The notes under the pieces were generated by a model. That model searched no databases. It saw only the letters and a list, made by a program, of their open reading frames with translations, and had not been told where the DNA came from. The position numbers and the translations under genes were made by a program. From an uncultured Planctomycetaceae bacterium (lineage in GTDB: Bacteria; Planctomycetota; Planctomycetia; Pirellulales; UBA1268), in the NCBI GenBank assembly GCA_903885855.1, contig CAISKG010000402.1, positions 1-18,104 of the forward strand: DNA of 18,104 nucleotides, in the 5' to 3' direction. Positions 6,653 through 13,757 of the stretch are shown in pieces; positions within the stretch are counted from its first letter, which is position 1; every line of letters starts with the position of its first letter.

Positions 6653-7480
6653 ATGGACGCAGCGAGTCTGGCACGGGCCGCCGATGCGGCGGCCGCCCAC
6701 GAGCGGCGCTGCCTGCTGTGCGAGCACCGCTGCGGCGCCGATCGCGCCGCCGGCCAGCTCGGCCCCTGCCGGGCGGGCACCGAGGCCCGCGTCTTCCGCC
6801 ATCGGGTGGAGCACGGCGAGGAGCCGGAACTCGTCCCCTCGCACCTCTTCTACCTCTCCGGGTGCGACTTGCGCTGCGCCTTCTGCATCGCCGAGGAGCG
6901 GGCCTTCGACCCGCGCATCGGCACCCCGCTCGACGCCCCCTTCCTGCGCCGAGCGCTCGAGTGGGGCCGGGCGCGCGGGGCGCGCAACCTCCAGTGGGTG
7001 GGCGGGGAGCCGACGATCCATCTCCCCGCGATCCTCCGCGCGATGGCGGGCGCAGGCGAGCTGCCACCGATCGTCTGGAAGACCGACCTCCACGCCACCC
7101 CCGAGGCGCTTCGTCTGCTGGCGGGCGTGGTGGACGTGCAGGTGGCCGACTTCAAATTCGGCAACGACGCCTGCGCCGCGCGGATCGCGGGCGTGCCGCG
7201 CTACGTGGAGATCGTGACGCGCAATCTCCTCCTCGTCTCCGCGTCGACACGCCTCATCGTCCGCCACCTCCTCCTCCCCGGCCATTTCGAGTGCTGCTTC
7301 CTCGGCATCGTCCGCTGGCTCGCCGACCACCTCCCCGGGGCGCGGGTGAGCATCCGCGACGGCTACCTCCCCAAGTGGCAGGCCCGCCATCACGCCGACC
7401 TCCGCTCCCCCCTGCCGGCGGACGCCGGGAGCCTCGCCCGGCGGGAGGCGGCGCTGCTAGGATTGGACGTCGTCGAATGA
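6653..7480 (+). CDS. Radical SAM protein of the PflX (COG1313) type, 275 aa
   Basis: The ATG at 6653 is preferred since GGAG lies 8 bases upstream; an in-frame ATG at 6647 is only two bases from it. The N-terminus has a cysteine cluster CLLCEHRC (Cys20, 23, 27) with a fourth Cys39 in GQLGPCRAG, as in PflX-like proteins. The radical SAM signature is GCDLRCAFC (Cys71, 75, 78, CX3CX2C), which holds the 4Fe-4S cluster that cleaves S-adenosylmethionine. WVGGEPTIH serves as the conserved GGEP motif. The family resembles pyruvate-formate-lyase activases, but its substrate is not established as far as I know. No glycyl-radical enzyme is encoded nearby, so the partner is unknown. It lies 41 bases after the propeller gene and 29 bases before the next small gene. 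Confidence 0.88.
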   Translation: MDAASLARAADAAAAHERRCLLCEHRCGADRAAGQLGPCRAGTEARVFRHRVEHGEEPELVPSHLFYLSGCDLRCAFCIAEERAFDPRIGTPLDAPFLRRALEWGRARGARNLQWVGGEPTIHLPAILRAMAGAGELPPIVWKTDLHATPEALRLLAGVVDVQVADFKFGNDACAARIAGVPRYVEIVTRNLLLVSASTRLIVRHLLLPGHFECCFLGIVRWLADHLPGARVSIRDGYLPKWQARHHADLRSPLPADAGSLARREAALLGLDVVE

Positions 7481-7509
7481 GGGGGCGCCCGTGGCGCCCG
7501 GGAGGGGTG

Positions 7510-7737
7510 ATGAGCGACGTCCGCCGCGAGCCGCGCCGACAGATGACCGCCGACGACGAATCGCTCACCAGCGAGCTCGTCATCGGCGCCGACGGCCGCG
7601 TCCACGTCTTCGGCACGTCGCTCGCGATCCTCGAGGCGCTCGACGCGATCGGCGTCCGGGGGGACGCGGTGCGCGCGCGGCTCGCCGCCGCCTCGGCCAC
7701 GGTGGCGCCGCCCACCACCGCGGCGGGTGGATCATGA
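7510..7737 (+). CDS. Small orphan protein upstream of Ycf46-like ATPase, 75 aa
   Basis: The ATG at 7510 follows a GGAGGGG ribosome binding site by a few bases, and the stop overlaps the start of the ATPase gene (ATGA at 7734-7737), so translational coupling is likely. The core reads TSELVIGADGRVHVFGTSL, a beta hairpin, followed by a helix AILEALDAIGV and an Ala-rich tail. There are no cysteines, membrane segment or signal peptide. I do not recognise a family. The DGRV hairpin recalls the DUF2997 protein encoded four genes later (GRDGRVTV), but this is a short match and may be chance. The tight coupling suggests a partner or regulator of the ATPase. Confidence 0.7.
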   Translation: MSDVRREPRRQMTADDESLTSELVIGADGRVHVFGTSLAILEALDAIGVRGDAVRARLAAASATVAPPTTAAGGS

Positions 7738-9356
7738 GCGGCCCCTCCGAGCCCGCGCCGCGCGCCGGCGGTGCGCCGCCCTCCAAGCCCCCCCTCGCCC
7801 CCACCACGCGCGAGCTCGACGTCCTCATCCGCGCGCGCTACCCGATCCTCTACGTCAACACCTGGGAGGAGGAGCGCGTGGAGCGCTGCCTCCGGGAGAT
7901 CGCCGAACGGCGGCGCAAGAACCTCTTCGTGTGGACGATCACCCAGGGCATCGTGAAGAGCGGCAGCGAGCCCAATCGCGCCAAGGGGGGCACGGGCAGC
8001 ACCTGCGACCCGATCGCGGCGCTCGACTCGGTCGTCGACCAGCTCGAGCCGGCGATCTATCTCTTCAAGGATTTCCACCACTTCACGGAGGACAACCGGG
8101 CCAACGTGTCGGTGATCCGGCGGCTCCGCGACGTGGCCCACCACCTCCGCGACACCTACAAGACGATCGTCATCTCCGCCCCCGTCACGCGCATCTCGCA
8201 GGAGTTGAGCAAGGACGTGACGCTCGTCGACTTCGGGCTCCCGGGGACGGCCGAGTTCGGGGAGCTCCTCGACCGGATCCTCGAGGACGTCCGCGGCAAG
8301 CCCGGGATCCGCATCGATCTCGACGACGCCGGCCGCGAGCGGCTCCTCTCCGCGGCGCGCGGCCTGACGCTCAAGGAGGCGGAGAACGTCTTCGCCAAGA
8401 CGCTCGTCCTCGACGGCCGGCTCACCGGCGACGACGTCGACGTGGTGTTCGGCGAGAAGCAGCAGATCATCCGCAAGAGCGGCCTCCTCGAGTACTACGC
8501 CTCGCAGGCGAGCCTGCAGAACGTGGCCGGCCTCGACAACCTCAAGGACTGGCTGGCGAAGCGCAGCGTGGCCTTCACCCACCGGGCCAAGGAGTTCGGC
8601 CTGCCGGCGCCGCGCGGGGTGCTCCTCGTCGGCGTCCAGGGCTGCGGCAAGAGCCTCTGCGCCAAGGCGGCGGCCAACCTCTGGAACCTGCCGCTCCTGC
8701 GCTTCGACGTGGGGCGGATGTTCTCGAGCCTCGTCGGCTCGAGCGAGGAAAACGTGCGCCAGGCGCTGCGCGTGGCGGAGAGCGTGGCCCCGGCGGTGCT
8801 GTGGATCGACGAGATCGACAAGGCCCTGGCCGGCTCCGGCGGCTCCGGCGGCAGCGACGGCGGCACCTCGGCACGCGTCTTCGGCACCCTCCTCACCTGG
8901 CTCTCCGAGAAGACGGCGCCGGTGTTCGTGATGGCCACCGCCAACGACATCAGCCACCTGCCCCCCGAGCTCCTCCGCAAGGGGCGACTCGACGAGATCT
9001 TCTTCGTCGACCTCCCCACGCTCGAGGAGCGGCGCGAGGTGTTCCGCATCCACCTCGCCCAGCGCGGCCGCGATCCGGCCGGATTCGACCTCGAGGCGCT
9101 GGCGCGCGGCTCGGAGGGCTTCAGCGGCGCCGAGATCGAGCAGGCGGTGGTCGAGGCGCTGTTCGACGCCTTCAGCGGCGACGGCGAGCTCTCCACCGCG
9201 GTCGTGGCCAACTCGCTGGCCCAGACCGTCCCGCTGTCGCGGACGATGAGCGAGGAACTCGTGCGCCTGCGCAACTGGGCCTCCGGCCGCTCGCGCCTCG
9301 CCACGGGCACACGCTCGGAATCCGGCGACGGCGGACGGCGCAAGATCGAACTCTGA
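7734..9356 (+). CDS. ycf46: Ycf46-type AAA+ ATPase, 540 aa
   Basis: Residues about 25-245 form the N-terminal domain typical of Ycf46, with YPILYVNTWEEERVE, which resembles a degenerate P-loop fold. The AAA+ module follows: Walker A GVQGCGKS (300-307), Walker B LWIDEIDK (356-363), a Gly/Ser-rich loop GSGGSGGSDGGTSARVFG, sensor 1 ATAND (401-405) and the arginine-finger region RKGRLDE (415-421). The C-terminal lid contains GFSGAEIEQAVVEALF. All residues for ATP hydrolysis are visible. Ycf46 is a plastid and cyanobacterial open-reading-frame family with a poorly defined role; a link to inorganic-carbon use has been proposed in cyanobacteria. Here it is followed by DUF1257 and DUF2997 proteins, so the usual companions are present. 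It likely works as a remodelling ATPase on, or together with, these neighbours. Confidence 0.92.
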   Translation: MSGPSEPAPRAGGAPPSKPPLAPTTRELDVLIRARYPILYVNTWEEERVERCLREIAERRRKNLFVWTITQGIVKSGSEPNRAKGGTGSTCDPIAALDSVVDQLEPAIYLFKDFHHFTEDNRANVSVIRRLRDVAHHLRDTYKTIVISAPVTRISQELSKDVTLVDFGLPGTAEFGELLDRILEDVRGKPGIRIDLDDAGRERLLSAARGLTLKEAENVFAKTLVLDGRLTGDDVDVVFGEKQQIIRKSGLLEYYASQASLQNVAGLDNLKDWLAKRSVAFTHRAKEFGLPAPRGVLLVGVQGCGKSLCAKAAANLWNLPLLRFDVGRMFSSLVGSSEENVRQALRVAESVAPAVLWIDEIDKALAGSGGSGGSDGGTSARVFGTLLTWLSEKTAPVFVMATANDISHLPPELLRKGRLDEIFFVDLPTLEERREVFRIHLAQRGRDPAGFDLEALARGSEGFSGAEIEQAVVEALFDAFSGDGELSTAVVANSLAQTVPLSRTMSEELVRLRNWASGRSRLATGTRSESGDGGRRKIEL

Positions 9357-9373
9357 CCCCCGAGGACCATCCC

Positions 9374-9841
9374 ATGAGCACCGTGATGATCGTGGCACCG
9401 GTGGTGATCGCGAACTGGTCGTTGATCTCCGCCGCGGTCGGGGCGGGCGTGGCGGCGGCGGGCTTCAGCGCCGTGGCCGGCACCGCGGCCGGGGTCGCGC
9501 AGGGCCTGGCATCCAGGAACGTGACGCGCGAGGAGATCGACGTTCCCGACAGCGAGATCCTCGGCGCCGCGGCCGGCACCGGCGAGCGCATCGTCGCCGA
9601 GAAGGACGGCATGCGTGCCATCTTCTCGCGCGACGCGCGCGGGGCGTTGAAGGTCTGCATGGAGGGGGAGGGGGTGTCGAAGGAGCAGCTGCGCCGCGTC
9701 GGCGAGGAGCTCGTGGGGCGGGTCACGCAGCAGTACGTCTACGACCGGCTGATGACCGAACTGGCCGCCCGCAACGTCGCCGTGATCGCCGAGGAGGTGA
9801 CGGACGATGCGGCCGTGAAGATCCGGGTCCGTTCCTGGTGA
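9374..9841 (+). CDS. Ycf35/DUF1257-like protein with hydrophobic N-terminus, 155 aa
   Basis: The ATG at 9374 lies 17 bases after the ATPase stop and follows a GAGG. The C-terminal half matches what I recall of DUF1257/Ycf35: a turn GVSKEQLRRVGEELV, then QQYVYDRLMTELAARNVAV and the ending KIRVRSW, which corresponds to the family's typical QQYAY...LVLRRW ending. The N-terminal 40 residues differ from plastid Ycf35: MIVAPVVIANWSLISAAVGA and the following Ala/Gly-rich stretch could form one or two membrane-inserting helices. Position between the Ycf46-like ATPase and the DUF2997 gene strengthens the assignment. The function of the family is unknown to me; the hydrophobic segment suggests membrane association or a buried oligomer interface. 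Confidence 0.72.
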   Translation: MSTVMIVAPVVIANWSLISAAVGAGVAAAGFSAVAGTAAGVAQGLASRNVTREEIDVPDSEILGAAAGTGERIVAEKDGMRAIFSRDARGALKVCMEGEGVSKEQLRRVGEELVGRVTQQYVYDRLMTELAARNVAVIAEEVTDDAAVKIRVRSW

Positions 9842-9851
9842 GGAGACGACG

Positions 9852-10058
9852 ATGTCCGGCGAGGAGATCGAGATCGAGATCGGCCGCGACGGCCGGGTGA
9901 CGGTGCGCACCAAGGGCATCAAGGGCGAGGCGTGCAAGGACTACGCCGCGGCCGTGGCGCGGATCATCGGCCGGATCGAGTCGACCCAGCCGACGGCGGA
10001 GCTCTACGAGGATCCGGGTAAGGTGCGCCGCGTGATCGACATCCACGAGCGCCGCTGA
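9852..10058 (+). CDS. DUF2997 family protein, 68 aa
   Basis: The ATG at 9852 has GGAG about 7 bases upstream and starts 10 bases after the preceding stop. The protein begins MSGEEIEIEIGRDGRVTVRT and continues TKGIKGEACKDYAAAVARI, matching the DUF2997 pattern of a beta strand, a DGRV turn, a second strand, a conserved Gly-Lys/Glu-x-Cys and an amphipathic helix. The small size is normal for the family. DUF2997 genes accompany ycf35-like genes in cyanobacteria, and the same order is seen here. The single conserved Cys in GEACKD is noteworthy as a possible reactive or ligand residue, but no function is established that I know of. Confidence 0.82.
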   Translation: MSGEEIEIEIGRDGRVTVRTKGIKGEACKDYAAAVARIIGRIESTQPTAELYEDPGKVRRVIDIHERR

Positions 10059-10092
10059 GCGCCCCCCGACCCCCGCGCGCAGGCGCCCCGCG

Positions 10093-11145
10093 ATGCAGTG
10101 CTTCAGTTGCGGCTTCCACGTCATGCCCGGCGTCACGGCCTGCGTGCGCTGCGGCGCCGACCTGACGGCGGCGACGCGGCCGCTGGCCGTCGCGCCGCCG
10201 CGGGCCGGGGCGCTGGCCAAGCGCGTCCTGCCGGCATGGTGGGCGCTGCAGCGGCGGATGGCGCCGCTCCTCCATCGCCTCACGCTCGGCGAAGCCGCGC
10301 AGCCCGCGCTGGGCGGCCTGCTGGACGCGGTGGTGCGCCCGCTGGCGGGGATGGTCGCCGCCCCCATGGCGCTCGTTCCCGGCCTTCCTCTGCTGGGGGG
10401 CCGCTTCCGCCCCCTCGGCCTGGCGGTGCTGCTCGGCTGGCCGGTGCTGGTCGCCGCCGCGATCCTCGTCCACGGCGCGCTGGCGCTGGCGCTGGTGCCG
10501 CTGGGTGCGGCGCTGGCCCTCCACGCGACGTCCGCGGTCGCCGCGACCGGCCTCGCCTACCGCTCCGTGGGGATGCGCTACGCGGCGACGGCCTGCACGG
10601 CCCTCGTGCTAACGCTCGGGATCTACCTGCCGGTGGCGTGGGGGACGCTGCGCGTCCTCGGCGGGAGTTGGTGGCTCGTTCCCGCCCGGGTGCCGGAGAC
10701 CGCGCCCCCGCTGGTCGCCGGGGACCTGGTGTGGATCGACCCCTCCGGCCGGCCGCGGCCGGGGGACCTCGTGGTCACGTTCCGCCCGGCCACGCTGCGG
10801 CGCGTGCGGGCCTGCGAGGGGCAGGAGGTGGCGATGCGCGACGGCGTGCTGCTCGTCGACGGTGTGCCCTCCCCGTGGCAGTCGGCCACGCGGCCGCTGG
10901 CGGAGGGGACGCGCTTCACCGTGCCGCCGGGGAATTGCTTCGTACTCCTCCCCGAGGCCCACCCCCCCGGCACGCCGCCGCCCGACCTGCCCCGGCCGTC
11001 GAACATCCCCCAAGCCGACCCCGAACTGCGCGTCCAGGCGATCACGGCGCGCGAGCTGGGGCAATGGATCGTGCCCGCGGGCCTCACCGAGGGGCGCGTC
11101 GTGGGGAGAAGTTATCCTGTGTGGCGATCGGGCCGGATCGACTGA
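10093..11145 (+). CDS. Membrane protein: zinc ribbon plus catalytically dead S26 signal-peptidase-like domain, 350 aa
   Basis: The N-terminus is a zinc ribbon with Cys3, Cys6, Cys17 and Cys20 (CFSC and CVRC). Residues about 107-153 form two membrane helices (LGLAVLLGWPVLVAAAILV and an Ala/Leu-rich partner) and a third lies at 163-184. The C-terminal part follows the S26 layout in order: a box-B-like stretch APPLVAGDLVWID (204-216), a box-D-like RPGDLVVTF...LRRVRACEGQEV (222-246) with the VLLVDGVPSP strand, a FTVPPGNCFVLLPE stretch in the place of box E, and a final VVGRSYPVW. The catalytic Ser of SMxP aligns with Glu202 and the catalytic Lys of VKRV aligns with Arg236; the GDNR and SxDSR signatures are missing. 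It should therefore bind rather than cleave, or have another role. The start has only a weak AGG upstream. Confidence 0.82.
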   Translation: MQCFSCGFHVMPGVTACVRCGADLTAATRPLAVAPPRAGALAKRVLPAWWALQRRMAPLLHRLTLGEAAQPALGGLLDAVVRPLAGMVAAPMALVPGLPLLGGRFRPLGLAVLLGWPVLVAAAILVHGALALALVPLGAALALHATSAVAATGLAYRSVGMRYAATACTALVLTLGIYLPVAWGTLRVLGGSWWLVPARVPETAPPLVAGDLVWIDPSGRPRPGDLVVTFRPATLRRVRACEGQEVAMRDGVLLVDGVPSPWQSATRPLAEGTRFTVPPGNCFVLLPEAHPPGTPPPDLPRPSNIPQADPELRVQAITARELGQWIVPAGLTEGRVVGRSYPVWRSGRID

Positions 11146-11936
11146 CCGCCCCGCGACGATCGAGGTGGACCATCGCCCGTTTCGACAAGCTCGAACTTCC
11201 CGACGACGACGCCCAGCCGCGGCGCGGGCCGGCGGCCGCCCAGGCCGCGGCGAAGGACGCCGCCCACTGGCTGCGCCTCGCCGACGAGCAGCGCCGTTCC
11301 GGCAGCCACGAGTCGGGCCTGCGCTTCTATTCCCGCAGCCTCGAGGTCGATCGCACCGCCGTCGCCGGCTGGCTCGGCCAGGTGCAGATGCTCGTGCAGC
11401 TCGGCGAGTACCCCCAGGCGGAGACCTGGGCCAGGAAGGCGCTCGAGGTCTTCCCGCAACACGCCGAGATCCTCGCGGCCGCGGCCCAGGCGCGCTGCCG
11501 GATGGGGTCGCTCCCCGAGGCGCTCGTGCATTCCGACGCGGCGCTCGAGCGGCCCGGGGAGTCGGCCTACCGGTGGCTGGTGCGCGGCGAGATCATCCTC
11601 GCGCAGCGGGGCCGGGGCGACGACCACTGTTTCGACAAGGCCTGCGCCATCGATCGCGACTGGCTCGTCCCCCTGGAGGCGGCGACGGCGTGCCTGTTCC
11701 ACGAGGTGCCCGCCAAGGCCCTCTCCCGGGCACAGCAGGCGGTGGAGCGGGAGGCCGCGGCGCCGCGCACCTGGTACGTGCAGGGGATCTGCCAGCGCCG
11801 GCTGGGGATGGAGGCGCAGGCGCGCAAGAGTTTCCAACGCGTCCTCGAACTCTCGCCGCAGCACGTCGACGCGCGCGCGCGGCTGGGGGAGACCGGCGGC
11901 GGATGGTTGGGCAGGCTCTTCGGGCGGCGCTCGTAG
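11121..11936 (+). CDS. Tetratricopeptide (TPR) repeat protein, about 254-271 aa
   Basis: The first canonical in-frame start is the GTG at 11121, overlapping the preceding gene by 25 bases, but it lacks a well-placed ribosome binding site. The protein-like sequence begins ARFDKLELPDDD, directly after an ATC at 11172 that follows GAGG by six bases; see the separate finding. From there the protein has an acidic, Ala-rich linker and then TPR units, for example WLRLADEQRRSGSHESGLRF, GQVQMLVQLGEYPQAETWAR and YVQGICQRRLGMEAQARKSF, with the closing LELSPQHVDARARLGE. It ends with a short GGWLGRLFGRRS tail. TPR proteins scaffold complexes. As last gene of the Ycf46-like set, it is a plausible adaptor for that complex. 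No signal peptide is seen, so it should be cytoplasmic. Confidence 0.8.
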   Translation: MAIGPDRLTAPRRSRWTIARFDKLELPDDDAQPRRGPAAAQAAAKDAAHWLRLADEQRRSGSHESGLRFYSRSLEVDRTAVAGWLGQVQMLVQLGEYPQAETWARKALEVFPQHAEILAAAAQARCRMGSLPEALVHSDAALERPGESAYRWLVRGEIILAQRGRGDDHCFDKACAIDRDWLVPLEAATACLFHEVPAKALSRAQQAVEREAAAPRTWYVQGICQRRLGMEAQARKSFQRVLELSPQHVDARARLGETGGGWLGRLFGRRS

Positions 11937-11994
11937 TCGGCCCTGCGCCGGGCCGTGCGCCGCGCCCCGCGACGGCGATGGGGATGGAGACGCG

Positions 11995-13074
11995 ATGAAC
12001 TGGTCACTCGACAAGATCCTCCGCGGCGCGCGGGCGATGCACGCCACCGACATCCACCTCTCCGGCGGAGTGGCGCCGATCCTGCGCATCAACGGCGAGC
12101 TCAAGCCGGCGCAGGGCGCGCCGCTCGCGGCGGAGGACCTCGTCGCCATCCACGACGAGCTCCTCGACGACGCCCAGAAGCGGGCCTTCGAGCGCGACTG
12201 GCAGGCCAGCTTCTCGCGCACCGTGCCCGGCATCGGCCGCTTCCGCGTCAGCGTCTACCGCCACGCGGGAACGCCCGAGTTCGCCATCCGCCTCTGCGAG
12301 ACGGTCGTCCGGTCCGCCGAGGAGCTCGGACTGCCGGCGGTCGTCGCCGAACTGACGCGTTCGCCGGGGGGGCTGATCCTCGTCACCGGCCCGACCGGCA
12401 TGGGCAAGACGACGACGCTCAACTTCATGATCAACACGATCAACGAGGAGCGCCGGGCCAAGATCATCACGCTGGAGGATCCGGTCGAGTTCGTCCACGC
12501 CAACAATCGCAGCCTGGTCATCCAGCAGGAGCTGCTCACCGATTTCCAGTCGTTCAACGGCGCGCTGCGGGCCGTCCTCCGGCAGGATCCCGACGTCATC
12601 GTGGTGGGCGAGATGCGCGACCTCGACACCATCGAGACGGCGCTGATGGCCGCCGAGACCGGCCACCTCGTGATCGCCACCCTCCACACCCCCGACGCCG
12701 CCCAGACGCTGCAGCGCATCGCCAGCGTCTTCCCGCAGAGCCAGCAGGAGTCGATCGCCTACCAGCTCGCCGGCTCGATCCAGGGGGTGATCTCGCAGCG
12801 GCTCCTTCCCCGCGCCACCGGCTCGGCCCGCGTCCTGGCGGTGGAGGTGTGCGTGGCCAACACCGCGGTCCGCAACATGATCCGCGAAGGCAACGTCCAC
12901 CAGCTCCGCAACGAGATCATGACCGGCCGGAAGCACAAGATGCAGCTCATGGACAACGTCCTCCTCGAGCTCTACCAGCGCGGCGACATCACCTACGACG
13001 TGGCGGTGTCGAACTGCCACGACCCCGACTTCATCCGCTCGCGCACGAAGCGGGCGACCGACGCCCCCCCCTGA
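11995..13074 (+). CDS. pilT: PilT/PilU-family twitching-motility ATPase, 359 aa
   Basis: The ATG at 11995 has GGAGA five bases upstream. All secretion-ATPase boxes are present: the N-terminal ATDIHLSGG typical of PilT, Walker A GPTGMGKT (132-139), the Asp box IITLEDPVE (157-165), Walker B VIVVGEMRD (201-209) and the His box ending IATLHTPDA. The C-terminal helix motif AYQLAGSIQGVISQRLLP is also typical. Length and domain order are those of PilT-type retraction ATPases, which power disassembly of type IV pili at the inner membrane. No pilin, PilC or PilB gene is near, so which pilus it serves is unclear from the window. It starts 58 bases after the TPR gene and could belong to the same transcription unit. 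Confidence 0.92.
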   Translation: MNWSLDKILRGARAMHATDIHLSGGVAPILRINGELKPAQGAPLAAEDLVAIHDELLDDAQKRAFERDWQASFSRTVPGIGRFRVSVYRHAGTPEFAIRLCETVVRSAEELGLPAVVAELTRSPGGLILVTGPTGMGKTTTLNFMINTINEERRAKIITLEDPVEFVHANNRSLVIQQELLTDFQSFNGALRAVLRQDPDVIVVGEMRDLDTIETALMAAETGHLVIATLHTPDAAQTLQRIASVFPQSQQESIAYQLAGSIQGVISQRLLPRATGSARVLAVEVCVANTAVRNMIREGNVHQLRNEIMTGRKHKMQLMDNVLLELYQRGDITYDVAVSNCHDPDFIRSRTKRATDAPP

Positions 13075-13093
13075 CCCACCGGCTGCCCCCCCG

Positions 13094-13513
13094 ATGGCCT
13101 GGCACCAGCGCGAGATCCGCCTCCCCCCCCTGCCCCGCGGCTTCCACGTCGTCACGCGGATGGTGGTCGACGCGCTGCCCGAGCTCGCCGGGATCCGCTG
13201 CGGCCTGCTGCACGCCTTCGTGCGCCACACGTCGGCCAGCCTCTCGATCAACGAGAACGCTGACCCGGACGTGCCGCGCGACCTGGCGATGGCGCTCGAC
13301 CGGATCGCGCCGGAGACGCTCCCCTACATCCACACCGCCGAGGGCCCCGACGACATGCCGGCCCACGTCAAGGCGGCGCTGGTGGGCTCGTCGGTGACCG
13401 TCCCGATCGCCGACGGCCGGCTCCTGCTGGGCACCTGGCAGGGGATCTACCTGGGGGAGCACCGCGACCGGGGCGGCCCGCGTCGGATCGTGCTCACGCT
13501 CCAGGGCGAATGA
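13094..13513 (+). CDS. yjbQ: YjbQ family protein (secondary thiamine-phosphate synthase type, UPF0047), 139 aa
   Basis: The compact beta protein contains the family's conserved phrases: FVRHTSASLSINENADPDV (residues 42-60), GPDDMPAHVKAAL (84-96) and LLGTWQGIYLGEHR (111-124). Length matches the family. E. coli YjbQ has weak thiamine-phosphate synthase activity, hence the common name; the physiological role of most members is unresolved. The conserved His residues in RHTSAS, MPAHVK and GEHR are available as ligands or catalytic groups. It starts 19 bases after the PilT stop, with no clear ribosome binding site, so translation may depend on coupling to pilT. The functional link with PilT is not evident. 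Confidence 0.92.
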   Translation: MAWHQREIRLPPLPRGFHVVTRMVVDALPELAGIRCGLLHAFVRHTSASLSINENADPDVPRDLAMALDRIAPETLPYIHTAEGPDDMPAHVKAALVGSSVTVPIADGRLLLGTWQGIYLGEHRDRGGPRRIVLTLQGE

Positions 13514-13520
13514 GGCCCGG

Positions 13521-13538
13521 GGGGGCGGCCCCGCCCCC
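13521..13538 (+). terminator. GC-rich hairpin after yjbQ, possible terminator
   Basis: GGGGGCGG (13521-13528) and CCGCCCCC (13531-13538) pair perfectly, starting eight bases after the TGA of yjbQ. There is no T-run following, so it would have to act with Rho or as a 3' end stabiliser. Confidence 0.35.
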
Positions 13539-13726
13539 GCCCGGCCGACCGCACCGCCGGCACCGGCCCGCGGCCTGCTACCCAGGCCGGGGGGGGCGGC
13601 AGGGTCCGCGCCGTCCCCCGGGACCATGGCCGGGGCCGGAATTCTGGGGGGAATCTCCTGCCCCCCGCCAACTGTCACGATCCTTTCGAGCGGTTTTTTC
13701 GATAGGGATGGTGCGGTTGAGAAGAG

Positions 13727-13757
13727 GGCGAACCGTTCCGTTCGCCGTCCGTACTAT
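13727..13757 (+). promoter_or_regulatory. Inverted repeat and -10-like box upstream of the DksA/TraR-like gene
   Basis: GGCGAAC (13727-13733) and GTTCGCC (13740-13746) form a perfect 7-bp inverted repeat around a six-base centre. Five bases later lies TACTAT (13752-13757, 4 of 6 to TATAAT). No good -35 box stands at the proper distance; instead the repeat occupies that space, as an operator or activator site would. The ATG is at 13819, giving a leader of roughly 55 bases. Confidence 0.4.

Noticed and set aside
4222..7480. A bacterial microcompartment locus (Fe-ADH, ALDH and radical SAM protein together).
   Set aside because: No shell protein genes and no encapsulation peptide were found in the window.
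7254..9398. A 700-codon minus-strand open frame antisense to the Ycf46-like ATPase.
   Set aside because: The plus strand has complete AAA+ motifs; the antisense product shows none and is compositionally skewed.
13676..13710. An intrinsic terminator with the T-run at 13694-13699.
   Set aside because: The G6/C6 stem ends 28 bases before the T-run, and the closer inverted repeat flanking it is imperfect and contains the Ts in its loop.
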